A DNA stretch of 6,232 bases from Clostridiales bacterium (GCA_015655565.1 JAATEU010000092.1:1-6232); one strand, 5' to 3'; counted from the first letter of the stretch, positions 1-5,718 are shown. Notes: generated by a model from the letters alone, not told the origin. A program made the numbers and translations.

Positions 1-517
1 CATTCTCAATATATCGGTTAGCTCTTTTTTTTGCATCCTCAATGATATCATCAGAGTACCCGATAAATTTGAAAAGATTAATAGCGTTACGTGTATAAGA
101 GCGGCCCTTTCACCGCTAAATATATTATCCTTTAAACTCATGGACGACATTATCATAAACATGGATGCCGAATAACTTCTTGCGCATACCGTGTAAATTG
201 ACTGTGCCAATATAGCATTTACACCTATGGTTCTTAAGAATGTAGATTTTCCAGTTGCATTCGATCCAGTAATTAAAATTGATTTTGTTGTATTAATTGA
301 ATTTGTAACCGGTTCCGATATTAAAGGGTTGTATATGTCTTGAGTTTTATAATTAATCTTACCATAATTAAAATCTGGTTTGCAAATGTAATTATCCTGA
401 ATCTGCGAAATTTTATGTCTAAATGCTGAAATGGCAATCATACATACTAAACAATCATATCTATGCTGATAATTCGTGCAGCATCCTGTGTTACATTTAA
501 TCAAAAGAAAAATCAGA
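1..517 (-). pseudogene. MutS-family ATPase domain remnant (5'-truncated, internally deleted, frameshifted)
   Basis: Reading the minus strand from a stop at 518-520, the frame enters recognisable MutS domain V: a linker around IAISAFR (about 400-440), then LISEPVTNS, then Walker A as ITGSNATGKSTFLR (about 232-273), then helix GVNAILAQS and MSSMSLKDNIFSGE, ending near 109. There the homology switches frame. The frame one base over has a stop at 110-112 and then reads GRSYTRNAINL (74-106) and IGYSDDIIEDAKKRA, typical of the MutS C-terminal helices. The 60-90 residues normally between these parts, with Walker B (DEIxRGT) and the following histidine, are absent. The clamp and lever domains that should precede the ATPase are also missing upstream of about 470. 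The match is to the stand-alone MutS-like proteins of Firmicutes rather than canonical MutS (inference). The C-terminus runs off the left edge. It cannot encode a working ATPase. Confidence 0.75.
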
Positions 518-535
518 ATTTATCTATAATGATAT

Positions 536-1219
536 TTAATGTGTTGCATTTCCATCGATAGTTACGTCGGATATAAGCCATCGGTTATCCTGCTTTGTTA
601 TCCTTAACGTAACTGGATATTTTGCTGCGGCTCCGCCGTTTTGTAGTTCGGTGTTTGTGACTTCGATAATCTCTCCGGAAACGATATATTCTCCATCCCC
701 GGCGGACGTGATGTCCGTGATCTCAATCCGGTCGGGCCAAGGGCTTGAAACCGTCCGTCCAGGCGCGTTCTGCGGCTCGGACTGCCACAGAGCCAAAAGC
801 TCCTGTGTGACATATTCCGAATAATATTCTTTTATGCTCTCCGCCGCTATATCTTCGGGTGCTGTGAGTGTAACCTTTTTCAGTGTTTCACCAAAGTTTT
901 CTACAAGCGATAATACATCCTGTTTGTCCTGCTTATCAGATGCAGCCAGTGCCGCTCCGGTTATCATAATGCCAGCCAGCACCGTACAAAGAATCACAAG
1001 GCCAGCCTTCTTCCGTTTTGTGTCCATGATTGAAGAAATACGATTTTTCATACCTTTTTTCCCTCCATAAAAATCAGTTGATAATACTGTTGGTAGCTTC
1101 GCTCCGTTCCTGACAACACCGATCATTACATTAAAAACATCATCCGAATGTTTTATATCAAGTAATCCCTGATATTTTTCCACCGCCTGTTTTACATTGG
1201 ATAATCCGATACCATGGTT
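536..1219 (-). pseudogene. Chimeric remnant: GHKL histidine-kinase tail joined in frame to an M56/BlaR1-like C-terminal region
   Basis: The frame is open for 227 codons from an in-frame TAG (1220-1222) to TAA (536-538). The first part, NHGIGLSNVKQAVEKYQG and then DVFNVMI (about 1121-1219), is the G2 box and last strand of a GHKL (HATPase_c_5) sensor kinase of the AgrC type. From about 1115 the sequence becomes the tail of an M56/BlaR1-like membrane protein: a cytoplasmic loop with GGKKGMKNRISSIMDTKRKK, one membrane helix (AGLVILCTVLAGIMITGAAL, about 945-1010), then about 130 extracytoplasmic residues. That domain ends in TLRITKQDNRWLISDV and looks like an NTF2-like or DUF fold. The kinase N, F and H boxes and the M56 HExxH helices are missing. 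A GTG at 1181-1183 could start translation but has no good ribosome binding site. The M56 part is visibly richer in G+C than its neighbours. It is either a degenerate fusion or, less likely, an expressed membrane-anchored protein. Confidence 0.65.
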
Positions 1220-1297
1220 CTACGTCTGATTGAAGTGAAACCAATCATGGATGCTTTCCTTGTGTGGCTTACAGAGACTTTCACCAAAACTGTATGA
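1214..1297 (+). mobile_element. Possible IS66-family transposase scrap
   Basis: The plus strand has a short frame ending at TGA 1295-1297 that reads RLIEVKPIMDAFLVWLTETF (about 1223-1282). This resembles the IS66 (TnpC) C-terminal pattern in which a K/R-rich stretch is followed by P-x-hydrophobic-D-A-F-x-x-W-hydrophobic. No inverted repeats, no DDE core and no accessory TnpA/TnpB are present, so at best this is a fragment of about 25 codons. It lies exactly where the minus-strand kinase remnant stops (TAG at 1220-1222), so an inserted and mostly deleted element could mark the break. The match is short and made by eye. Confidence 0.3.
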
Positions 1298-1315
1298 CAA
1301 TTACAAAAAGTTAAG

Positions 1316-1727
1316 CTATAGATTTATCACCCTCGAACATTCACAAAATGCACTTTCATCATGGCTGACCATAATAATAGTCTTTCCCTGATTATGAAAC
1401 TCTTTCAGCAAATCCAAAATTAATTTTGCATTTTTCCTGTCCAGACTGCCAGTAGGTTCATCTGCCAATATAATTTCACTCTTATGTAATATCAATCTCA
1501 CAATGGCTACTCTTTGCTGCTCACCTCCAGATAACTGAAAAATCTTTTTATCCAGAACATCTCCAAGTCCTACTTTTTTCAACTCTTGTAATATCAGTGT
1601 CCTGCTTTCCTTTTTTGAATAGCCGTCTAAAACGATTCTTAAATTTTCATACACATTCAAATCATCTATCAATGCAAAATTCTGAAATAAATAACCAATC
1701 TATGTGTTCAAGTTTTATCAGACTCAT
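1316..1727 (-). pseudogene. Bacteriocin-export ABC transporter ATPase with Walker A deleted
   Basis: The start is intact: ATG at 1725-1727 with GGAGG at 1733-1737, reading MSLIKLEHI, a normal ABC ATPase first strand. After about 1701 the frame becomes nonsense. The adjacent frame, which has TAG at 1700-1702, begins abruptly at the Q-loop IGYLFQNFALIDDLNVYENL (about 1640-1699). It then runs correctly through signature LSGGEQQR, Walker B IILADEPTGSLD, and H-loop IIMVSHD to TAG at 1316-1318. The 70-85 residues between first strand and Q-loop, including GxxGxGKS/T, are absent. FQNFALID and the permease neighbour point to the lactococcin-972-type exporter ATPases (TIGR03608-like, from memory). The start lies about 20 nt after the permease stop, so the two formed one operon. 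Without Walker A it cannot bind ATP normally. A TTG at 1670-1672 could give a 118-residue fragment, but that has no nucleotide-binding P-loop. Confidence 0.85.
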
Positions 1728-1732
1728 TACTT

Positions 1733-1737
1733 CCTCC
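1733..1737 (-). promoter_or_regulatory. Ribosome binding site GGAGG of the ABC ATPase
   Basis: GGAGG on the minus strand lies 5 nt before the ATG at 1725-1727. It shows that the original start of the deleted ATPase gene is still present, upstream of the junction at about 1699-1703. The site falls within the short gap after the permease stop at 1748-1750. Confidence 0.7.
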
Positions 1738-1747
1738 ATTTCTGTTT

Positions 1748-3630
1748 TTATTCACCCTTTAATGCCAAAACTGCCTTGCTTCTTATATATCTGTATATTA
1801 TAATTCCATATATCGTTCCTTCAATTAACAATACAGATAAGAGAATCGGATTTACAACCAAAGCAACCAATACGGTAATTAGCCCGTTCACCCCCACAAA
1901 TTTAACAATTGCCGCCGTCGGATATCTCCCAATCAATTTATAAACTCCGAATTCTTTTTTCCGCAGTTCCAGGAAAATAGTTACTATTGAAACAACACAG
2001 AGTAGAAAGGACAAAGTATTAATAGTCATTTTAAAAAGTGATTCATAAAGGTCCAATTGTGCATTTGCTTTTAAAGTGTTATAGTCCAAATTCACTGATT
2101 CAACCGTAATACTATATTTGTCTAAACCCAGACTCATCAATTCTTGTTCCACTATTACCGCACTTTCTTTATTTAGCAAAACTTCACCGTTATTTATGTA
2201 CAATGCCTTTTGAAGTTTATGTATATGGTAAATGGAATCATATACAAAAAGGCTTGGAAATAAAATATCACTATGCATTTGTCCGTTTTGAATATAAAGG
2301 ATCGTTGTGTCTTGTCCAAGTTGATAATAGCCGAGAATTTTCTCAATATCATCCTGAAAATGAATTGGAACCAATAAGGTATCGGCATTTGCATTTATTT
2401 GGGAAGCCTCAATCTTATTTCCTTTTACATCTAAAATATTCAGCACCGTCAACATATTAGCGGAAATATCAGTATATGCGCATTCATCACTATTGCTTAA
2501 TTTTCCCCTCGATTGATAGGAGCTAAGTTCTGCCCTGTTCATGAGATTTTCCGGAGAACTATAATTGAATACATTTTGATCATCTAAAGAACCAACTAAT
2601 TGATCCAACTTTATATGCATTGCTTCATCCGGTATAACGGAGGTTCGTATATGAGAAAAATCATATTTTTCTAAATCATCAATCGCCCTAATAGTCGAAT
2701 CGAGTTTTAAAACATTATTCATTGAGTTATCAAAGGATAATACTAAAAAGATTGTAGTAATTATTTTGAATATAAGCAAAACATAAAATATAAGTTTGTT
2801 ATTCTTATTATTCTTAATTGCACCTATCCGATTTACATTACGGATAAAGAAAGTTCCGGCAAAGGCAGAAAGAAAAAATACAAATGCCAAAAAGAAACAT
2901 AGCAAAAAATAAATTTGAGCATATAGTATAATTTTACTGGCATCACTAAAAACAACATAAATACCAAATGGTATTATACACAATAAAATAAATAAATAGG
3001 AATGAATCAGCAGCTCAAAAAGCAGCCGGAAAGAAATTTTACCGTTACGCCATCCATTTAACTTTAAAACACCTATTTCTTTTAACCGATATACATAATA
3101 AGTTGCAATACATAAAATCAATAATATGGTAAGTAATGCAAAAAATCCTATATTTAAAGAAGAAAAAAGCATTCCCACAGTTAGATTTACAGGCTCACTT
3201 TTTTGTATCTCTACGCCATACTCATTTTGCTCAAGAGAAGTTCTAATCTTCTCTATTTTATCATAATCATTATCCTGAATGGTAAAATATTGAATCTCTT
3301 TTTGTGTTTTTTCATCTAATTCCTGATAAACGACATTATCTTTCGGAAATACACTAGGTCTCATTCCGAAACGAATGGAGGAATCCGGATTTATAAAGGT
3401 TACATCTAATTCTTTTTTTCCAAAACTGGTATTTTTAAAATCAACTAACGAATGGTTACATCTGCATTTTCTGCAAATTTTTTTAATTCCTGCCCAGATA
3501 TATTTTTAGACAAAAGGAAGTCATAAATTGTTTCATTATTATGATATACCATTTTATCGGCAACCAGAAGAAAAAAGAAAATAGAGAAAAGAGCTACCAA
3601 GATACCTATTCCTGCAAATATTTTTTTCAC
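1748..3630 (-). pseudogene. Bacteriocin-associated 7-TM/FtsX-like permease, split by a frameshift
   Basis: The gene starts at GTG 3628-3630, with AGAGGT (3640-3645) 9 nt upstream, and reads 61 codons (one membrane helix, FAGIGILVALFSIFFFLLVA) to TAG at 3445-3447. The other frame then continues without a stop for 566 codons to TAA 1748-1750. Joining ENADVTIR to LVDFKNTSFG needs one extra base near 3446-3448 and gives about 627 residues. Layout of the rest: extracytoplasmic stretch; helix at LLTILLILCIATYYVY followed by the FtsX-like cytoplasmic motif RLKEIGVLKLNGW; three more helices; a large extracytoplasmic domain of about 220 residues; then two or three C-terminal helices around the second motif ELRKKEFGVYKLIG. 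This fits bacteriocin-associated integral membrane (putative immunity/export) proteins, the DUF1430/TIGR01654 type (from memory), partnered with the ATPase just downstream. A sequencing error at the frameshift is possible, but the partner ATPase is also broken. Confidence 0.8.
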
Positions 3631-3639
3631 TACACTATT

Positions 3640-3645
3640 ACCTCT
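3640..3645 (-). promoter_or_regulatory. Ribosome binding site AGAGGT of the permease
   Basis: AGAGGT on the minus strand sits 9 nt before GTG 3628-3630. It supports a GTG start for the N-terminal part of the permease and therefore the view that the 61-codon frame is its 5' end and not a separate small gene. Confidence 0.55.
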
Positions 3646-3781
3646 ATATTCTCAATATTTTGTAATAAAATAAGCATGCTTCATTATTATTATACTCAAT
3701 TTCACAGCTGTTTGAAACCAGCGGATTATGGGTAACCAATATAACCGTGGTTCCCTTCTCATTTGCCATATGCCAACTCTT
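3644..3781 (-). pseudogene. C-terminal scrap of a second ABC transporter ATPase
   Basis: A frame that ends at TAG 3644-3646 reads ANEKGTTVILVTHNPLVSNS (about 3707-3766). This is the last strand and H-loop histidine (VTHN) of a MacB/LolD-type ABC ATPase, followed by a degraded tail of about 20 residues. Upstream, the wording KELA is found in another frame before a repeated GGCA (TTGGCA-TATGGCA), so a 7-bp duplication or similar indel probably shifted the frame near 3765-3775. Walker A, signature and Walker B are all missing. It ends 13 nt before the permease GTG, so it may be an older duplicate of the exporter ATPase. It is non-functional as it stands. Confidence 0.6.
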
Positions 3782-3784
3782 TCA

Positions 3785-3921
3785 AGATGCATTTTATTTT
3801 GCATCTCAATATTATTTCTAACCGTATTATAAAGCATAATAGTCCTTAAATTATTTAAAGCATCATTTATTCCTATAAGGGTAAAGTCAATACCGCCATA
3901 GGAAATAGTATCCCCTATCAT
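3785..3921 (-). pseudogene. Possible FtsX/MacB periplasmic-segment scrap
   Basis: From ATG 3919-3921 the minus strand reads MIGDTISYGGIDFTLIGI, followed by DALNNLRTIMLYN and a short polar stretch, before running into the ABC scrap in another frame. GDT-x-x-[YF]-G-G-x-x-F-x-x-[IV]-G-I is the pattern seen in the extracytoplasmic beta domain of MacB/FtsX permeases, where a 'GDT' turn precedes the 'F-x-hydrophobic-hydrophobic-GI' strand. A TGA lies nine codons upstream and no good ribosome binding site precedes the ATG. I read this as a piece of a permease joined to a piece of an ATPase by deletion. The family match rests on about 18 residues and is weak. Confidence 0.35.
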
Positions 3922-4011
3922 ATTTTCTGAATAATTACTTCATCTCCTAAAATGCTTTATTCTCCCTTATATATGTAAATACAGAACAGTTAAGACATTA
4001 TAATTCCAGAA

Positions 4012-4057
4012 ATAAGGTATTGCACTCTTCTTTAAAAAAGAGTGCAATACACCTTAT
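4012..4057. terminator. Long hairpin (18 bp stem, 2-nt bulge)
   Basis: ATAAGGT (4012-4018) pairs with ACCTTAT (4051-4057), and ATTGCACTCTT (4019-4029) pairs with AAGAGTGCAAT (4038-4048). The loop is 8 nt and there is a 2-nt bulge (4049-4050). On the minus strand it begins within the stop region of the 11-codon frame at 4054-4089. Neither side has a clean U-tract: the minus strand continues UUAUUUCUGG, the plus strand AUAUAAAACUU. It could be a weak terminator, an attenuator or RNA-stability stem in the operon leader, or the end of a small element. The stem itself is clear; the role is inferred. Confidence 0.5.
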
Positions 4058-4089
4058 ATAAAACTTATTATAATCTTCTTTTTATTCAT
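4054..4089 (-). CDS. 11-codon reading frame, leader peptide or truncated precursor start
   Basis: ATG 4087-4089 has AAAGGAG (4100-4106) 10 nt upstream and reads MNKKKIIISFI, then TAA (4054-4056). Lysines followed by a hydrophobic stretch are how secreted peptide precursors begin. In lactococcin-972-type loci a secreted bacteriocin precursor is usually encoded just upstream of the permease and ATPase. The frame stops abruptly inside the hairpin at 4012-4057. It may be the residue of a precursor whose remainder was deleted, or a short leader peptide. No further precursor sequence, such as a mature lactococcin-like domain, could be read in any frame nearby. The strong ribosome binding site is the main support. 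Confidence 0.35.
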   Translation of the reverse strand: MNKKKIIISFI

Positions 4090-4228
4090 TATATCATATC
4101 TCCTTTCAAATTTGTTTATAATTTTTTTAAGCTAATTTTGAATCTTTATTTATTAAATTATTATTAACTTAAATGCCGTATGTTTAAATTTTTCATAAAG
4201 AAGCATAACTGTATTCATATCAATTACA

Positions 4229-4283
4229 ATTATACAAATCCTAATATACCTGGAATTACAGTATTTATACTGTGATTCTCCAG
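4229..4283 (-). promoter_or_regulatory. Palindromic operator candidate next to a possible -10 box
   Basis: ACAGTAT (4258-4264) and ATACTGT (4267-4273) form a 7-bp inverted repeat with a 2-bp centre. The repeat extends through AATT/GATT (one G-U pair) and, after a 2-nt bulge, to CTGG (4250-4253) with CCAG (4280-4283). On the minus strand a TATAAT (4229-4234) lies downstream, so the palindrome would cover the -35 zone of a promoter leading to the broken exporter operon. No good -35 hexamer is visible. It may be a repressor site or simply an RNA hairpin. Confidence 0.3.
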
Positions 4284-4397
4284 ATATCAGGACTACTATA
4301 ATTTTGAATTTTGAATTATTTTTGGAATGCAGAAAAGAGCAAGGAAAAAAATTATCTATTGACATTTGTTGGCTGGACTTAATAGATTGCCGTTTCA

Positions 4398-4487
4398 TCA
4401 TATTGTTATATTTTTCTTTACTACTTCGTTCTTATTTAAAAAAAACAACAAAATAATTGAAATTAAAATAATAAAAAAACATTGTTG
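4398..4487 (-). other. Orphan hydrophobic frame, possible remnant of a membrane protein end
   Basis: Between TAG (4488-4490) and TGA (4398-4400) the minus strand reads QQCFFIILISIILLFFLNKN, then EVVKKNITI. The result is one membrane-helix-like stretch followed by a charged tail. There is no ATG, GTG or ribosome binding site, and the DNA is T-rich, which alone favours Phe/Ile/Leu codons. It could be the tail of a deleted membrane protein, in keeping with the gene scraps downstream, or chance. Confidence 0.2.
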
Positions 4488-4540
4488 CTATTTCTATATT
4501 ATAAGCTATGATTTTGATGCTTGTTTGTCCGCTTTAATTT

Positions 4541-4571
4541 ATTAATCCAAGGCCCGCCGTAATTGGTTAAT
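4541..4571. repeat. Imperfect inverted repeat
   Basis: ATTAATCCAA (4541-4550) pairs with TTGGTTAAT (4563-4571) except for one extra T, around a G+C-rich 12-nt loop. It lies about 80 bp beyond the aldolase stop. It may be a second stem in the aldolase 3' region or the end of an old element. Its role is unknown. Confidence 0.3.
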
Positions 4572-4625
4572 AATCTTGCGGATTCCTACCTGCCAAAAAA
4601 CTTACTGTCCTAACTGCCATTATTC

Positions 4626-4646
4626 AATGCCTGCCGTGCAGGCATT
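4626..4646 (-). terminator. Perfect 9-bp hairpin just after the aldolase stop
   Basis: AATGCCTGC (4626-4634), loop CGT, and GCAGGCATT (4638-4646) form a perfect G+C-containing stem with a 3-nt loop. On the minus strand it starts 6 nt after the aldolase TAG (4653-4655), the usual place for an intrinsic terminator. The stem is followed by GAAUAAUGG, not a U-tract, so it may be a poor terminator or a 3' mRNA-protecting stem. Confidence 0.55.
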
Positions 4647-4652
4647 AGACTT

Positions 4653-5501
4653 CTAGTCGTGAGCGTATGTTCTGAATAGCCGGATTTTATGACGGGCGGC
4701 TTCAATGAGTTTCTCCTGTCCTGCATTCATATATTCACGAATGGCGGCGTTATTGCCAAATTGTCGGAAACCTTCTTGAATTCCTTTGTTAAATGCCAGA
4801 TTTAAATCGGTTCCTATGTTAATCTTTGCGACGCCTAACTTGCACAGATGAACAATGTCTTTATCCGGAGTGTTTGAACCGCCGTGGACAACGGTTGGAC
4901 AACCGATTTTTTTTACTATTTCTTCTGCGCGGTCAAAATCAATAACAGGAGCTGAGGAATATATACCGTGTGCGGTTCCTATGGATACTGCAAGGGCATC
5001 AATTCCTGTTCTGGATACGAATTCTGCAGCCATCTTAGGATCTGTCATTCCGGAATTTCTAACTTCTACCGGTGCGGCCGCATCGAAAATTTCTCCTAAT
5101 TCCGCTTCTACGGAAATATTACGGGGGTGTGCGTATTCAACAACTTCTTTGGTTGTACGTACGTTTTCATCAAAGTCTGATGATGATAAGTCAATCATAA
5201 CTCCTGTAAAGCCATTTTTGATGCAATTAATTGCCTGCTCGTAGCTCCTGCCGTGGTCTAAGCTGACGGAAACAGGTACGGTGCAGTGCTTTGACGCTGT
5301 TTCTGCCATACTTACCATAAAGTCGGCGCCTGCAAAATCCAGGTCGGCATGATAAAGCTGGATAATTAATGGGGAACCTTCCATTTCAGCTGCGCGTGTT
5401 ATTCCCTGAACTGTTTCCAGGTTTACCACATTAAAAGCGGGAACTGCATATCCGTGTTTTTGTGCATCCAATAACATTTTTTTAAAGGGTACTAAGCTCA
5501 T
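4653..5501 (-). CDS. Class II ketose-bisphosphate aldolase (GatY/FbaA family)
   Basis: The product is a 282-residue zinc-dependent aldolase that reversibly cleaves a phosphorylated ketose to DHAP and an aldehyde; it should be cytosolic. ATG 5499-5501 is chosen because AGGAGG lies 9 nt upstream (5511-5516) and the protein then begins MSLVPFKKML as in the family. Landmarks: PAFNVVNLETVQ (21-32); LDHG (81-84) with the catalytic Asp82 and zinc ligand His83; VEAELG (131-136); IGTAHGIY (174-181) with zinc ligand His178; VVHGGSN (204-210) with zinc ligand His206; and the phosphate-binding KINIGTDL (226-233). Asp82 and His83 coincide with GatY numbering, and length is normal for this subgroup. The gene appears intact and is monocistronic here, with a hairpin right after the stop. 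It is divergent from a rhamnulokinase-like gene, which suggests catabolism of a sugar other than plain glucose. Fructose-, tagatose- or another ketose-(bis)phosphate are all possible. Confidence 0.92.
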   Translation of the reverse strand: MSLVPFKKMLLDAQKHGYAVPAFNVVNLETVQGITRAAEMEGSPLIIQLYHADLDFAGADFMVSMAETASKHCTVPVSVSLDHGRSYEQAINCIKNGFTGVMIDLSSSDFDENVRTTKEVVEYAHPRNISVEAELGEIFDAAAPVEVRNSGMTDPKMAAEFVSRTGIDALAVSIGTAHGIYSSAPVIDFDRAEEIVKKIGCPTVVHGGSNTPDKDIVHLCKLGVAKINIGTDLNLAFNKGIQEGFRQFGNNAAIREYMNAGQEKLIEAARHKIRLFRTYAHD

Positions 5502-5510
5502 TGTATATTT

Positions 5511-5516
5511 CCTCCT
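5511..5516 (-). promoter_or_regulatory. Ribosome binding site AGGAGG of the aldolase
   Basis: AGGAGG on the minus strand, 9 nt before ATG 5499-5501, decides the start. A start nine codons further upstream would place this site inside the coding region and add an atypical basic extension. Confidence 0.85.
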
Positions 5517-5543
5517 ATTATTTAACAATTTTTAAGCAGCTTC

Positions 5544-5572
5544 ATTTTAACATATAATATTGTAGAAAACAA
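5544..5572 (-). promoter_or_regulatory. Sigma-A-type promoter of the aldolase
   Basis: On the minus strand, TTGTTT (5567-5572) and TAAAAT (5544-5549) are separated by exactly 17 bp. Transcription would start near 5537, giving a leader of about 35 nt before the aldolase ATG. Its -35 box lies inside the inverted repeat at 5558-5574. Confidence 0.55.
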
Positions 5573-5574
5573 TA
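5558..5574. promoter_or_regulatory. Perfect inverted repeat over the aldolase -35 box, operator candidate
   Basis: TATTGT (5558-5563), 5 bp AGAAA, and ACAATA (5569-5574) form a perfect 17-bp dyad that covers the aldolase -35 hexamer. The TTGT...ACAA shape is common for GntR- and LacI-type repressors of sugar genes. No regulator gene is in the window, and AT-rich DNA yields such dyads by chance, so the role is inferred. Confidence 0.35.
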
Positions 5575-5598
5575 AAAATATTCACATAAAATATAAAA

Positions 5599-5620
5599 TA
5601 ATAATATTTTTATATTATTA
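5599..5620. promoter_or_regulatory. Perfect 9-bp inverted repeat just upstream of the kinase promoter
   Basis: TAATAATAT (5599-5607), TTTT, and ATATTATTA (5612-5620) form a perfect dyad ending 2 bp before the TTGACA of the kinase promoter. The position suits an activator site or a shared operator for the divergent pair. It is pure A/T, so chance is a real alternative. Confidence 0.3.
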
Positions 5621-5621
5621 G

Positions 5622-5650
5622 TTGACATTTATCACAATGGTATTTATAAT
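5622..5650 (+). promoter_or_regulatory. Consensus sigma-A promoter of the kinase gene
   Basis: TTGACA (5622-5627) and TATAAT (5645-5650) match the consensus exactly at the ideal 17-bp spacing. The start of transcription would be near 5657, giving a leader of about 60 nt. Such a strong core promoter on a catabolic gene usually needs a repressor, which fits the inverted repeats beside it. Confidence 0.85.
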
Positions 5651-5718
5651 AATAATATCGAAAAAGAAATAAAAAATTTCAAACAGGACACAAATTGAAC
5701 AATGGAAAGGGGATTTTA

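Larger units (their letters stand above)
4090..4652. other. AT-rich region without a convincing gene
   Basis: This stretch has long A and T runs and no frame with recognisable protein features. It contains the ribosome binding site for the 11-codon frame, an imperfect hairpin at 4250-4283, a hydrophobic orphan frame at 4398-4487, an imperfect inverted repeat at 4541-4571, and the aldolase 3' hairpin at 4626-4646. An 82-codon frame on the minus strand (4153-4401) is low-complexity in composition and crosses the hairpin, so I do not call it a gene. The leader and promoter of the minus-strand exporter operon should lie here. Confidence 0.6.

Noticed and set aside
604..813. 69-codon frame inside the M56 remnant in another frame
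   Set aside because: It overlaps the M56-type outer domain, whose frame is open and reads a plausible folded domain ending in RWLISDV.
1597..2460. Plus-strand frames over the exporter genes (1597-1803, 1704-1943, 2203-2460)
   Set aside because: These are shadows of the minus-strand ATPase and permease, which carry the family motifs.
3445..3630. Separate 61-residue small membrane protein
   Set aside because: Its end joins smoothly to the permease frame after one base, and the permease family normally has this N-terminal helix, so it is the 5' part of the same gene.
4360..4395. TTGACA on the plus strand as a promoter
   Set aside because: No acceptable -10 box lies at 16-18 bp and no plus-strand gene follows before the kinase.
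4153..4401. 82-codon minus-strand frame beginning MMKRQSIKSS
   Set aside because: No ribosome binding site, composition typical of random AT-rich DNA, it crosses the hairpin at 4250-4283, and it has no recognisable domain.
3930..4500. Intact lactococcin-972-like bacteriocin precursor
   Set aside because: Expected from the transporter type, but no frame on either strand shows a signal peptide followed by a Gly/Tyr/Trp-rich mature region.
4855..5244. 129-codon plus-strand frame
   Set aside because: It lies wholly antisense to the well-supported aldolase and has no ribosome binding site or family features.
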